DNA of 64,000 nt from Sphingobium aromaticiconvertens (GTDB lineage Bacteria > Pseudomonadota > Alphaproteobacteria > Sphingomonadales > Sphingomonadaceae), in NCBI RefSeq assembly GCF_037154075.1, contig NZ_JBANRJ010000001.1:3963501-4027500 (forward strand). Reading direction: 5' to 3'. The notes below the pieces were generated by a model. It made no database searches, had not been told where the DNA came from, and saw only the letters and a program-made list of their open reading frames with translations. The number at the start of each line of letters is the position of its first letter. Position 1 is the stretch's first letter. This document shows positions 9,630 through 18,333 of the stretch, one piece after another. The translations under genes were made by a program, and so were the position numbers.

Positions 9630-11405
9630 ATGGGCAATCGGCTCGATCCGAGGGCACGACCGCTCATGATGCGTGAGCCAGGCTTCGCAGAGCTGTTCAC
9701 GCCCAAGCTCTTCACGGTGCTGCGCGAAGGCTATGGTTTTTCCGCGCTCAAGGCCGACGCCGTGGCCGCGCTGACGGTCGCGGTCGTCGCCCTGCCGCTT
9801 TCGATGGCGATCGCGATCGCCTCGGGCGTGACGCCGGATCGGGGTCTTCATACCGCGATCGTCGGTGGCTTCCTCGTCTCGGCGCTGGGCGGCAGCCGGT
9901 TCCAGATCGGCGGGCCGGCCGGCGCGTTCATCGTGCTGGTGGCTGCGACGGTCACGCAGCACGGGTTTGACGGGCTGATCCTTGCCACGCTGCTGTCCGG
10001 CCTGATCCTGCTCGCCATGGGCCTTCTGCGGCTGGGCACTTTCATCAAATATATCCCGTACCCGGTCACCGTCGGCTTCACCGCAGGCATCGCCGTCATC
10101 ATCTTCGCCAGCCAGTTCAAGGAACTGCTGGGGCTGACCCTAATCGGCAAGGAGCCCGGAGCGATCATCCCCAAGGTCGCGGCGCTGGCGGGCGCATGGA
10201 CGACGATCAGCCTGCCCGCGGTCGCAATCTCGCTGCTGTCGATCATGATCATCGTCGCGGTCCGCCGGCTTCGTCCGCACTGGCCGGCGTTTCTGATCGC
10301 CGTCTGCGTGGGATCGATCACCACCTGGATGATCGGGCTCCCCATCGAGACGATCGGCACGCGCTTTGGCGGCATTCCCCAGCTGCTCCCGTCACCCCAG
10401 CTGCCGGCCCTCTCGCTCACCAAAATCGGCGCCGTATTGCCCGCCGCCCTCTCCTTCGCACTGCTCGGCGGCATCGAAAGCCTCCTGTCAGCCGTGGTTG
10501 CCGACAGCATGACCGGGCGGCGGCACCGCTCCAATTCGGAGCTCGTCGGCCAGGGCATCGCCAATATCGGCTCCGCGCTGTTCGGCGGCTTCTGCGTGAC
10601 CGGCACGATCGCGCGCACCGCGACCAACGTGCGCGCCGGCGCCCATGGCCCGGTAGCCGGTATGCTGCACGCCGCTTTCCTGCTGCTCTTCATCCTGCTC
10701 GCGGCGCCACTGCTGAGCTATGTCCCGCTCGCCACGCTTGCCGCGGTCCTCGTCGTAATCGCCTGGAACATGATCGAGAAACAGGAGATCGCCACGCTGT
10801 TTCGCGCTTCGCGCGGCGACGCTGTGGTGCTGCTCGCGACACTGCTGCTCGTCATCTTCCGCGATCTCACGGAAGGCATTCTGGTCGGCTTCGGCATCGG
10901 GACGCTGCTCTTCCTCCATCGCATGGCGCAGGCCGTGGAGATCGAGCGTCCCCAGCCCCTGATAGAGACGGACTTGGCCGACCGCGGTGAGGAGGGCCGG
11001 ACGCCCTATGATGTCGCCTTGGCGACAAATCCCGATGTCATCGTCTATCGGATCTCTGGCGCCTTCTTCTTTGGCGCTGCGGCGAGTGTCGCGGCGGCGC
11101 TTGATCGGATCGGCGAGCATCCGAAGGCCTATGTGATCGATTTTTCCGCTGTGCCGCTGCTCGACTCGACCGCCGCGGCGACGATCGAGGGTTTCGTGCG
11201 CAAGGCGCACCGCAAGGGCGCAATCGTCTATATCGCCGGCGCCCGGCCCGCCGTTCGCCGGACGCTTCTGACCCACGGCGCCCGCCCTCCCCACGCCCGG
11301 TACAGGAAGACACTCTCAGGAGCAGTGGAAGCGGCGCATGCCGATATCGAGGGTACTCGACTCCCGGAAGCCGGCGGGATGGGGTCCGAGCTGGCGGAGC
11401 CCTGA
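9630..11405 (+). CDS. SulP family anion transporter with STAS domain
   Basis: A 591-residue transporter. Residues ~30-420 contain the SLC26/SulP membrane core with about 12 helices, including the FQIGGPAGAFIVLVAATV stretch, the GGIESLLSAVVADSMTGRRH segment and the IANIGSALFGGFCVTGTIARTA region typical of the family. Residues ~470-560 form a cytoplasmic STAS domain with VIDFSAVPLLDSTAAATIEG. Members carry sulfate, bicarbonate or dicarboxylates by proton or sodium symport; the substrate here cannot be decided. It follows the hdeD-like gene by 6 bases. Its own Shine-Dalgarno is weak, and an ATG at 9666 is an alternative start. The end abuts a decayed USP gene on the opposite strand. Confidence 0.9.
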   Translation: MGNRLDPRARPLMMREPGFAELFTPKLFTVLREGYGFSALKADAVAALTVAVVALPLSMAIAIASGVTPDRGLHTAIVGGFLVSALGGSRFQIGGPAGAFIVLVAATVTQHGFDGLILATLLSGLILLAMGLLRLGTFIKYIPYPVTVGFTAGIAVIIFASQFKELLGLTLIGKEPGAIIPKVAALAGAWTTISLPAVAISLLSIMIIVAVRRLRPHWPAFLIAVCVGSITTWMIGLPIETIGTRFGGIPQLLPSPQLPALSLTKIGAVLPAALSFALLGGIESLLSAVVADSMTGRRHRSNSELVGQGIANIGSALFGGFCVTGTIARTATNVRAGAHGPVAGMLHAAFLLLFILLAAPLLSYVPLATLAAVLVVIAWNMIEKQEIATLFRASRGDAVVLLATLLLVIFRDLTEGILVGFGIGTLLFLHRMAQAVEIERPQPLIETDLADRGEEGRTPYDVALATNPDVIVYRISGAFFFGAAASVAAALDRIGEHPKAYVIDFSAVPLLDSTAAATIEGFVRKAHRKGAIVYIAGARPAVRRTLLTHGARPPHARYRKTLSGAVEAAHADIEGTRLPEAGGMGSELAEP

Positions 11406-12184
11406 TCGACGACCGCCGTCGGGTGTACCGGTAGGATCGGAACGCGCTTGGCCTCGATAAGGTCGCATGTGACGCCGCCGAGCAGAACTTCGCGGAAGCG
11501 CGAACGCGCATAGGCGCCGATCGCAAGCAGATCCGCCTTGGCCGTGACCGCGACACGTTGGAGCACGTCGGAAACGGACCGTCTCCGGGCATCCGGGCAT
11601 GAATCTCGACGACGAATCCATGATGCGCCAGGTGACCCGCGATATCAATCGATGGTGGTGCCCGGCTCGGCAAGCGCGATGAGCGTGCCCGGCTCGCGAC
11701 GCCTCCGGCGAAGCGTTTAAGCCGAGAATTGCGTGCCGCACCGGTGCCGGCATCCAGCCTGTCGGATGAAGGGCGTGGGTGCGCCCGAACCCCAGCAATG
11801 TCGCCATCGCGACGTGACGGCGCAACCTTTTGTCGGTCCATTAGGGACTGGGGCCGATCGACACGAGGTTAGCGTAGCGGCCCTGGATATTGGCCAGACT
11901 CGGAAGGGCCGCTGGTTCGTCACAGAGTCCCTGCACATCGACCGGAATGGTCGCCCTCACCGTCCGTTCTCGAACTTCGTCGAGATGGTGTACATGTCTG
12001 CTTCGCGCACCGGCTCAGGCCAGCAATATCCTACCGGATCGAAGGCGGCGATAAGCATTTGCCGCTTGGTGGGCATTGTCAGTCCGAGATGAGTGCCATG
12101 CAGTTCGGCAAGGGCAATTGCATCATGGATCGCGAGAACCGACTGCTCGCCGCCCTCGATGATCGCAAGCATATCCTTCCGCAT
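11402..12184 (-). pseudogene. Decayed universal stress protein gene
   Basis: The start is intact: MRKDMLAIIEGGEQSVLAIH can be read from 12184, followed by ALAELHGTHLGLTM. The C terminus is also recognisable as a USP ending (DLLAIGAYARSRFREVLLGG and KRVPILPVHP, about 11402-11540). The middle can be followed only through several frame changes and internal stops (an ANIQGRYANLVSIGP stretch near 11870, GHLAHHGFVVEIHARMPGDG near 11600). It resembles the two-domain USPs at 28261-29076 and 35979-36782. The gene is broken beyond simple sequencing error, and its 3' end touches the stop codon of the SulP gene. Confidence 0.72.
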
Positions 12185-12255
12185 ACCGGCCTCTCACGCA
12201 GGGTCGATATAGGCAGGGTATGCCGCGTCGAATGCGCGACCGAATTGGGTAAGTC

Positions 12256-12264
12256 TACTTAGGG
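12256..12264 (+). promoter_or_regulatory. TACTTAGGG element upstream of second alcohol dehydrogenase
   Basis: TACTTAGGG ends 56 bases before the ATG at 12320, the same sequence as the element ahead of the histidine kinase (5581-5589). The position suits an activator adjacent to the -35 region. Functional assignment is inferred. Confidence 0.42.
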
Positions 12265-12319
12265 CGGTACCCGGCAAAGTGTGCGAGACTGACCGTACTG
12301 CCAATGATAGGATCATGAC

Positions 12320-13321
12320 ATGGGCCAGATGCGCGCCATGCAACTCGACGGACCCGGCAAGCCGTTGCGCATGGTCGCGCGGCCGTTGCCCGTTGCCGGC
12401 CCGGCGGAGCTCCTGATCAAGGTGGCGGCCTGTGGTGTCTGCCGCACCGACCTCCATGTGCTCGACGGTGAAATTCCCGCCCATTACCCAATCATCCCGG
12501 GTCATGAGATTGTTGGCCGGGTGCTTGCCGTGGGCGAAGAAGCCGCAGGCTTCGCGATCGGGCAACGCGTTGGCGTTCCGTGGCTCGGCCACACCTGCGG
12601 CGTCTGCAGCTTTTGCAGGAGCGGTCACGAAAATCTCTGCGATCAGCCGGAGTTTACGGGCTGTACCCGCGACGGCGGCTATGCCAGCCATGTCGTGGCG
12701 GACGCACGCTATTGTTTTGCGCTACCCGATCGCTTCACCGATGCGGAAGCTGCCCCCCTGTTGTGTGCTGGCCTCATCGGCTGGCGCGGGCTGCGTCTCG
12801 CCGGCGACGGGCGGCGGATCGGGCTGTACGGTTTCGGCGCGGCCGCGCACATCCTCACCCAGGTCGCGACATGCCAGGGACGTGAGGTCTATGCCTTCAC
12901 CAAGCCAGGCGACGAAGACGGACAGGCCTTCGCGCGGTCGCTCGGCTGCGTCTGGGCCGGGTCATCCGAGGCGGCGCCTCCAGTTCAGCTCGATGCCGCG
13001 CTGATCTTTGCGCCCGTAGGCGCGCTGGTGCCAGCCGCGCTGAAGGTCGTTCGCAAGGGTGGACGTGTCGTCTGCGCGGGAATTCACATGAGCGACATCC
13101 CTGCCTTCCCCTATGCCGATCTCTGGGGTGAGCGTGCGATCCTTTCGGTCGCCAATCTGACGCGTCAGGACGGGATCTCCTTCTTTGAGATGATCGAAAA
13201 GACGGGGATCAGGACCGTGACCGAACGCTTTACGCTGGAGCATGCGAACGAGGCATTGCAACGGTTGCGCGAGGGTCAGTTGACTGGCGCCGCCGTGATC
13301 TGTCCCCATCCGGAGACATAG
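12320..13321 (+). CDS. Zinc-binding alcohol dehydrogenase (AdhA/propanol-preferring type)
   Basis: A 333-residue medium-chain dehydrogenase. Catalytic zinc ligands lie in AACGVCRTDLHVLDGE and IPGHEIVGRV; the structural zinc lobe is CGVCSFCRSGHENLC. The cofactor domain has the motif IGLYGFGAAAHILTQVA. The segments HYPIIPGHE, GWRGLRLAG and AVGALVPAALKVVRKGG are typical of propanol-preferring dehydrogenases often found in stress or anaerobic gene sets. It is monocistronic, with a TACTTAGGG element 56 bases upstream. It may work with the dehydrogenase at 6788-7825 as a fermentative electron outlet. Substrate range is not visible from sequence. Confidence 0.88.
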   Translation: MGQMRAMQLDGPGKPLRMVARPLPVAGPAELLIKVAACGVCRTDLHVLDGEIPAHYPIIPGHEIVGRVLAVGEEAAGFAIGQRVGVPWLGHTCGVCSFCRSGHENLCDQPEFTGCTRDGGYASHVVADARYCFALPDRFTDAEAAPLLCAGLIGWRGLRLAGDGRRIGLYGFGAAAHILTQVATCQGREVYAFTKPGDEDGQAFARSLGCVWAGSSEAAPPVQLDAALIFAPVGALVPAALKVVRKGGRVVCAGIHMSDIPAFPYADLWGERAILSVANLTRQDGISFFEMIEKTGIRTVTERFTLEHANEALQRLREGQLTGAAVICPHPET

Positions 13322-13780
13322 GCGGGCCATCAGAGACACCATGCTCCCCGTGAATGATGGCGGACGGGACGGGCGCGGGCCAGACAAGCATCTCGTTCGG
13401 CGGACTCCTGAACAACGACGTCTCCCGCGCCGTCGGTGAACCGTCGTGTCCCGATTAAGCCCGATAACTGAGCGTGAACCAGCGTCACTCAGCCCTTTCT
13501 GAGCTGAACCTTGTTGCGCGCCATCGTTCAAGCCTCCGGAATGGGTCATTTGTTCCCATTTCGTATCAACAAATCGGCTGACGATGGTGCCTAATCAGGA
13601 AAGTGAATGTTACAGCCAGCCCGGTCTTTCGGGTGCCTCAGGCACTCCGTTATTATACGGATTGGAACCGCTGCATTTCCGATCGACTCTGAACCGACCA
13701 AAAAGCCGCGGGGACGATTGCCCACCGGCGCCAGCGGCATCGGACGAAACCAAGCCTCGATCTATTGCGGAGTGCAGCAC
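13322..13780. other. Intergenic region upstream of nitroreductase
   Basis: About 459 bases. The nitroreductase frame remains open through 13607-13780, but the residues it would encode have no family similarity, so I treat this as leader. I see no recognisable RNA gene or repeat. Confidence 0.45.
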
Positions 13781-14338
13781 ATGGACCTGACTGAAGCGAT
13801 CTACGGACGCCGTGCAACACGCGCCTATACGGCGACTCCTGTTTCAAAAGATGTACTGGAAAGCTTGATCGACGCCGCCATTCAGGCCCCGAGCGCCGTC
13901 AACGAACAGCCTTGGGATTTCACCATTGTCCAGAACATCGCGCTGCTCGATCGGATTTCGGCAGCCGCCAAAGCGTATATGGTAGAGACGATGCCACGCG
14001 GATCTTTTCCGGAACATCTGCACAAGACTCTTGAAAGTCCAGATTTTCACATTTTTTATCATGCGCCGGTCCTCATCACTATCTCAGCACGCGCCGGAGG
14101 ATGGGCGATCGAAAATGCCACCCTGGCGGCCGAGAATCTGATGCTGGCGGCGCACGGACAGGGCCTGGGATCCTGCTGGATCGGCTTTGCCCAACGCTGG
14201 CTCGAGACTGCGGACGGCAAGCATGCGCTGGGCGTTCCTGACGATTTCGTGCCGGTTGCCCCGATAATCATCGGCCATTCCGCCGCGCCCGCCGGCCTCG
14301 TCCCCCGCCAACCACCGCAGTCGCGGTGGATCGATTGA
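13781..14338 (+). CDS. Nitroreductase family protein
   Basis: A 185-residue FMN-dependent oxidoreductase fold. Family marks are the N-terminal IYGRRATRAYTATPVSKD, the IQAPSAVNEQPWDFTIV flavin-binding stretch, the central NLMLAAHGQGLGSCWIGFA segment and the C-terminal VAPIIIGHSA. The frame is open 58 codons further upstream, but the ATG at 13781 has a GGAG site 8 bases before it and matches where homologues begin. Proteins of this type use NAD(P)H to reduce nitro compounds, quinones or other acceptors; the physiological substrate is unknown. It is followed by a strong hairpin. Confidence 0.88.
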   Translation: MDLTEAIYGRRATRAYTATPVSKDVLESLIDAAIQAPSAVNEQPWDFTIVQNIALLDRISAAAKAYMVETMPRGSFPEHLHKTLESPDFHIFYHAPVLITISARAGGWAIENATLAAENLMLAAHGQGLGSCWIGFAQRWLETADGKHALGVPDDFVPVAPIIIGHSAAPAGLVPRQPPQSRWID

Positions 14339-14340
14339 AC

Positions 14341-14357
14341 GCCCGCCTTCCGGCGGG
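14341..14357. terminator. Hairpin after nitroreductase gene
   Basis: Inverted repeat GCCCGCC-ttc-CGGCGGGC begins just after the stop codon. There is no clear T-tract, so it may be an intrinsic terminator of weak type or an mRNA-stabilising hairpin. Confidence 0.45.
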
Positions 14358-14410
14358 CGAACCGCCGCAAGGAAGCTGCGCCTGATACCTTTGGGGAAGA
14401 TTTGGCGGGT

Positions 14411-14704
14411 TCAACCGGTCGTCGCTCGAACGACCTGTCCATCCGCGTGCGTAATCGCCAGTCCTGTTGGCTCTCCAGTTCCAGGAAATGGTAAGGCGCA
14501 CGTCTGCGGGCGATTTCGATCTCCTTTGTCGAAAAACAGAGATCGCGTGCATTGGCGATGAACCGCTGCCGGTTCGCGTCGGCGTTGGATAGTCGCGGTA
14601 CCCGCTGTCCCGTCGCGGTGCAGCGGGTGCGAGCCGATCATCTCGTAATAGCGGATCATCCGCTGCGAGACCCCCCTCACCTTCCAGGCCTCGCCTATGT
14701 TCAT
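14411..14704 (-). pseudogene. Broken MerR-family (CueR-like) regulator
   Basis: The first 30 residues match the MerR winged helix: [20 protein letters not shown] followed by EMIGSHPL. Shortly afterwards the frame is lost. The continuation RLSNADANRQRFIANARDLC and FSTKEIEIARRRAP is found in another frame around 14480-14600, and then the dimerisation helix decays. The metal-binding C-terminal loop is not recoverable. The ATG overlaps the stop codon of the copper ATPase gene (ATGA), the arrangement expected for an ATPase-cueR operon. The module has therefore lost its local copper sensor, unless the short product retains DNA binding. Confidence 0.72.
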
Positions 14705-17037
14705 AGCCGCTGCCGGTTGAGCCGAAGCGCGTTGGTCACTACGCTGACCGACGAGAGCGCCATGGCGGCCGCCGCGATCATCGGCGACAGCAGGATACCG
14801 AAGAGCGGATAGAGCAGCCCCGCCGCGACCGGTATCCCCGCTGCATTGTAGATGAACGCGAAGACGAGATTCTGGCGGATATTGGACATGGTCGCCTGGC
14901 TGAGCCGACGCGCACGCACGATCCCCATCAGGTCGCCCTTGAGGAGCGTGATGCCCGCGCTCTCGATCGCCACGTCGGTGCCCGACGCCATCGCGATCCC
15001 CACCTCGGCGGCAGCGAGCGCGGGCGCATCGTTGACGCCATCGCCGGCCATCGCGACCGTGCGGCCTTCGTGCTTCAGGCGCGCCACCACCGCGCTCTTG
15101 CGGTCGGGGAGCACATCGGCCTCGACCTCGTCGATGCCGAGCGCCCGCGCCACGGCTTCGGCCGTCGTGCGATTGTCGCCGGTCAGCATGACGACGCGGA
15201 TCCCCTCGGCCCGCAAGGCGCTGAGCGCCTCGGGCGTCGTCGTCTTGATCGGGTCGGCAATCGCCAGCACACCGGCGACAATGCCGTCGAGACCCGCGAA
15301 GATGGCCGTAGCGCCTTCACGCCGCAAGGCGTCAGCCTGTGCGGCCAGCGGCGCGGTATCGACGCCATGTTCTTTCAGAAAGGCGGCATTGCCCAACAGC
15401 ACACGCCTGCCCTCGACGGTGCCGAGCGCGCCCTTGCCGGTTGGGGAGTCGAAGTCGGCCACCTCGGGAATGACGATCGGGCGACTGACTGCAGCCTCGA
15501 CGATGGCGCGCGCCAGCGGATGCTCGGACGCACGCTCCACACCAGCGGCCAGCCGCAGTAACTCGTCCTCCCCAACGCCCTCGGCAGCTATGACCTTCGT
15601 TACCGAGGGATGCCCCTCGGTTAGCGTTCCGGTCTTGTCGACGACCAGCGTGTCGACCTTTTCCATCCGTTCGAGCGCCTCGGCATTCTTGATCAGCACG
15701 CCGAGACCCGCGCCGCGACCGACGCCGACCATGATCGACATCGGCGTTGCGAGGCCCAGCGCGCATGGGCAGGCGATGATGAGCACCGCCACAGCCGCGA
15801 CCAGACCATAGGCAAAGCGCGGCTCCGGTCCCCAGATTGCCCAGCCGGCGAAGGCGAGCACCGCGATCGCCAGCACCGCAGGCACGAACCAGCCGGCAAC
15901 TTGATCGGCCATGCGCTGGATCGGCGCGCGCGAGCGCTGTGCCGCGGCGACCATCTGGACGATCCGCGCCAGCATCGTGTCGCGCCCTACCTTGTCGGCC
16001 CGGATGATGAGAGCCCCAGTCTGGTTGAGCGTGCCGCCGATCACCTTGTCACCAATGACCTTTGTTACGGGCATCGACTCACCGGTGACCATCGACTCGT
16101 CGAGCGAGGAACGACCATCCTCGACCACGCCATCTACCGGGACCTTTTCCCCAGGCCGCACGCGCAGCCGATCGCCAACGGAAATCTGGTCGACGCCGAC
16201 CTCTTCGTCACTGCCGTTTGCGGCGATGCGTCGCGCAGTCTTGGGCGTAAGATTGAGCAGAGCCTTGATCGCGCCTGATGTGCGCTCGCGAGCGCGCAGC
16301 TCGAGCACCTGCCCGAGCAGCACCAGCACGGTGATGACCGCGGCCGCCTCGAAATAGATGGCGACCGTCCCGTCCGGCGATCGAAACGCCGATGGAAAGG
16401 CGCCGGGCGCGAGCGTTGCGACAATGCTGTAGGTCCAGGCGATCCCCGTCCCCATCGCGATCAGGGTGAACATGTTGAGGTTGCAGGTCCGAAGCGACGC
16501 CCAGCCGCGCTCGAAGAACGGCCAGCCAGCCCACAGCACCACCGGGGTCGCCAGCACGAGCTGAATCCATGCCGAGATTCGCATCGGCACCAGATGATGC
16601 AGCGCCGGGAAGACATGGCCGCCCATCTCGAGGACGAACACCGGCGACGTCAGCGCAAGAGCGATCCAAAAACGCCGCGTCATGTTGGCGAGTTCAGGAC
16701 TTGGCCCAATATCCGCCGTTACCAAAGCTGGCTCGAGCGTCATCCCGCAGATCGGACAATTGCCAGGATGATCCTGCCGCATTTCCGGGTGCATCGGGCA
16801 TGTCCAGATCGTACTCGGCGCGGCATCGTGAGCGGTGGACGTTGCCTGGGCCGCATAATGGTCGGGATCGGCCACGAACTTGCTTCGGCAAGTCGCGCTA
16901 CAGAAGTGCCAGATCTTGCCAGCATGATCGGCGTGGTGGGCGATCTTTTCCGGATCGACCGTCATCCCGCAGATTGGGTCTTTAGGCAGTGCATGATCCG
17001 CCTGCGATTGCCCATGACTATGAAGGTCGTGCTGCAT
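14701..17037 (-). CDS. copA: Copper-translocating P1B-type ATPase with YHS and heavy-metal-binding N-terminal domains
   Basis: About 778 residues. The N terminus carries a YHS domain ([21 protein letters not shown]) and a heavy-metal-binding domain ([20 protein letters not shown]) instead of a classical HMA domain. The membrane part contains the CPC metal motif in [15 protein letters not shown] near residue 423, the phosphorylation site [12 protein letters not shown] near 467 and the hinge [19 protein letters not shown]. It should export Cu+ from the cytoplasm. I chose the ATG at 17037, which has AGGAG at a good spacing; the frame continues 10 codons upstream. The downstream overlapping regulator is broken, and divergent Met/His-rich genes follow at 17233. 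Confidence 0.92.
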   Translation of the reverse strand: MQHDLHSHGQSQADHALPKDPICGMTVDPEKIAHHADHAGKIWHFCSATCRSKFVADPDHYAAQATSTAHDAAPSTIWTCPMHPEMRQDHPGNCPICGMTLEPALVTADIGPSPELANMTRRFWIALALTSPVFVLEMGGHVFPALHHLVPMRISAWIQLVLATPVVLWAGWPFFERGWASLRTCNLNMFTLIAMGTGIAWTYSIVATLAPGAFPSAFRSPDGTVAIYFEAAAVITVLVLLGQVLELRARERTSGAIKALLNLTPKTARRIAANGSDEEVGVDQISVGDRLRVRPGEKVPVDGVVEDGRSSLDESMVTGESMPVTKVIGDKVIGGTLNQTGALIIRADKVGRDTMLARIVQMVAAAQRSRAPIQRMADQVAGWFVPAVLAIAVLAFAGWAIWGPEPRFAYGLVAAVAVLIIACPCALGLATPMSIMVGVGRGAGLGVLIKNAEALERMEKVDTLVVDKTGTLTEGHPSVTKVIAAEGVGEDELLRLAAGVERASEHPLARAIVEAAVSRPIVIPEVADFDSPTGKGALGTVEGRRVLLGNAAFLKEHGVDTAPLAAQADALRREGATAIFAGLDGIVAGVLAIADPIKTTTPEALSALRAEGIRVVMLTGDNRTTAEAVARALGIDEVEADVLPDRKSAVVARLKHEGRTVAMAGDGVNDAPALAAAEVGIAMASGTDVAIESAGITLLKGDLMGIVRARRLSQATMSNIRQNLVFAFIYNAAGIPVAAGLLYPLFGILLSPMIAAAAMALSSVSVVTNALRLNRQRL

Positions 17038-17165
17038 CAATCTGCTCCTGTGGCAACGCCGCTGCATATGAGGTTTGATACTATGTCAGGGTCAAGAGCT
17101 GCTGGCGGTCGGCATCCGGTCGACGACAAGGCCATAACAAACGGAAGAGCCCACCGGTCTCCGTT

Positions 17166-17176
17166 ACATTACCTAT
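17166..17176. promoter_or_regulatory. ACATTACCTAT element in divergent copper-module promoter region
   Basis: Located between copA and the divergent Met/His-rich gene. It is a looser relative of the TACNTAG elements (CTCCGTTACATTACCTATAG context), 57 bases from the start at 17233 and about 129 from copA. A copper-regulator site could equally be present. Low confidence. Confidence 0.25.
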
Positions 17177-17232
17177 AGAAGTGGGCGGGGCGGCGGGAGA
17201 CCATGCGGACAACTCCTCGAAGGATTCGTTCC

Positions 17233-17553
17233 ATGCCATCCAACCTCAAGATCCTGTCTCTCTGTGCGGCATTGATCAGTATGCCGGCTCTCGCCCAGAC
17301 CGATCCCCATGCCGGACATCATCCTCCAGTCGTGCCGCCTGCAACGGCGCTGACCGCCGACCGGACCAAGACCGATCCGGACTGTCCGATGATGCGGGTG
17401 CAAGGGACATCCGGCGGCACGATGCCCTCGACTCCGCCGCAGGGAGGCTCCGAGAAGATGCACGGTGGCAGAATGATGATGGACAAGTGCATGGAGGGAG
17501 GACATCGACCCGCCAAGGGTACGGCAACACCTCCGACGCCTCCGTCCGAATAG
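17233..17553 (+). CDS. Small secreted Met/His-rich protein, probably copper-binding
   Basis: A 106-residue protein with a clear signal peptide (MPSNLKILSLCAALISMPAL, cleavage after ALA) and a low-complexity mature part rich in Met, His, Pro and Thr, such as DPHAGHHPPVVPP, DCPMMRV and MHGGRMMMDKCMEGGH. Such compositions suit periplasmic copper or silver chelation. AGGAT lies ahead of the ATG; the frame extends 10 codons further. It is divergent from copA and precedes the DUF2933-like gene by about 50 bases, so the three genes look like one copper-resistance module. No named family is recognised. Confidence 0.68.
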   Translation: MPSNLKILSLCAALISMPALAQTDPHAGHHPPVVPPATALTADRTKTDPDCPMMRVQGTSGGTMPSTPPQGGSEKMHGGRMMMDKCMEGGHRPAKGTATPPTPPSE

Positions 17554-17604
17554 CGATCCGAGCCAGAATGTATATTCGACCGCGCCAGCCAGGAGGTCCA
17601 CGAT

Positions 17605-17826
17605 ATGGGCGTTTACCGGCACTTCGGGCTAATGCTCCTGCTAACCATTGGTTCGGCAGTCCTCTTCTATTTCGGTCGGGAGCATTGGGGACACATCTTC
17701 GGCTTCCTGCCTTATGCGCTGTTCCTTGCCTGTCCGCTGATGCACCTGTTCATGCACCATAACCGTCATCACCGACACAGTGCAGGATCAGTAGCCGAGG
17801 CTGGGTTTCCTCCACACCGTCCATAG
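17605..17826 (+). CDS. DUF2933-like small membrane protein
   Basis: A 73-residue protein with two hydrophobic segments (HFGLMLLLTIGSAVLFYF and IFGFLPYALFLACPLMHLFM) followed by a histidine-rich tail HHNRHHRHS. The layout and CPLMHLFMHH motif match DUF2933 proteins, which commonly accompany copper ATPases. A strong AGGAGG site precedes the ATG. The histidine tail could bind metal on one face of the membrane. It is likely co-transcribed with the upstream Met/His-rich gene. Biochemical function is not established for the family. Confidence 0.75.
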   Translation: MGVYRHFGLMLLLTIGSAVLFYFGREHWGHIFGFLPYALFLACPLMHLFMHHNRHHRHSAGSVAEAGFPPHRP

Positions 17827-18333
17827 AAGATAGCCCGCTGTCAGCTGGATCCGTTAACTTGCATCTCTCCGGAGCGCTCGGCAGGCCGCGTGAAGGCATG
17901 TCTGCAGAGACTAGGATGCGATGTTGGGCCGGCCTTTGAAACACTTCCCCTGGAAATAGGCGCCTTCGGGCTGAACCCAAACGCCCGTCAGGCGATGACG
18001 AGGTCGAGGAGCGTTCGTACAGGGGATTTCCCGAAATGCTACGCGCGGAAGACCAGGCGGTCAGATATGTCTGATACGCCTTGCATTTCGAATATGACGC
18101 ACTGATAAGCAGCGCAATGGATTCCGGGAATGTCCTCCTGCTTGCGGCGGCGGACCATGATCACATAGCCAGTGTTGCGCTGATCTGCACTGCGTGAATG
18201 ATCGAATATCCCTCTCCAACATTCGATATGCAGGGAACTATGCTATTCCCGCGCTGGAAGAGCCGGGATTATTGCCTCATCTAGTGCTCAAGAGCTGCGC
18301 AGGGCGCGCCAGCAACCGTCGCCTCCTGTGGAA
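17827..18333. other. Intergenic region between copper module and glucan synthase gene
   Basis: About 507 bases between convergent genes. Short frames on both strands lack ribosome binding sites and similarity to known proteins. I see no RNA gene, repeat or clear terminator. Confidence 0.45.
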
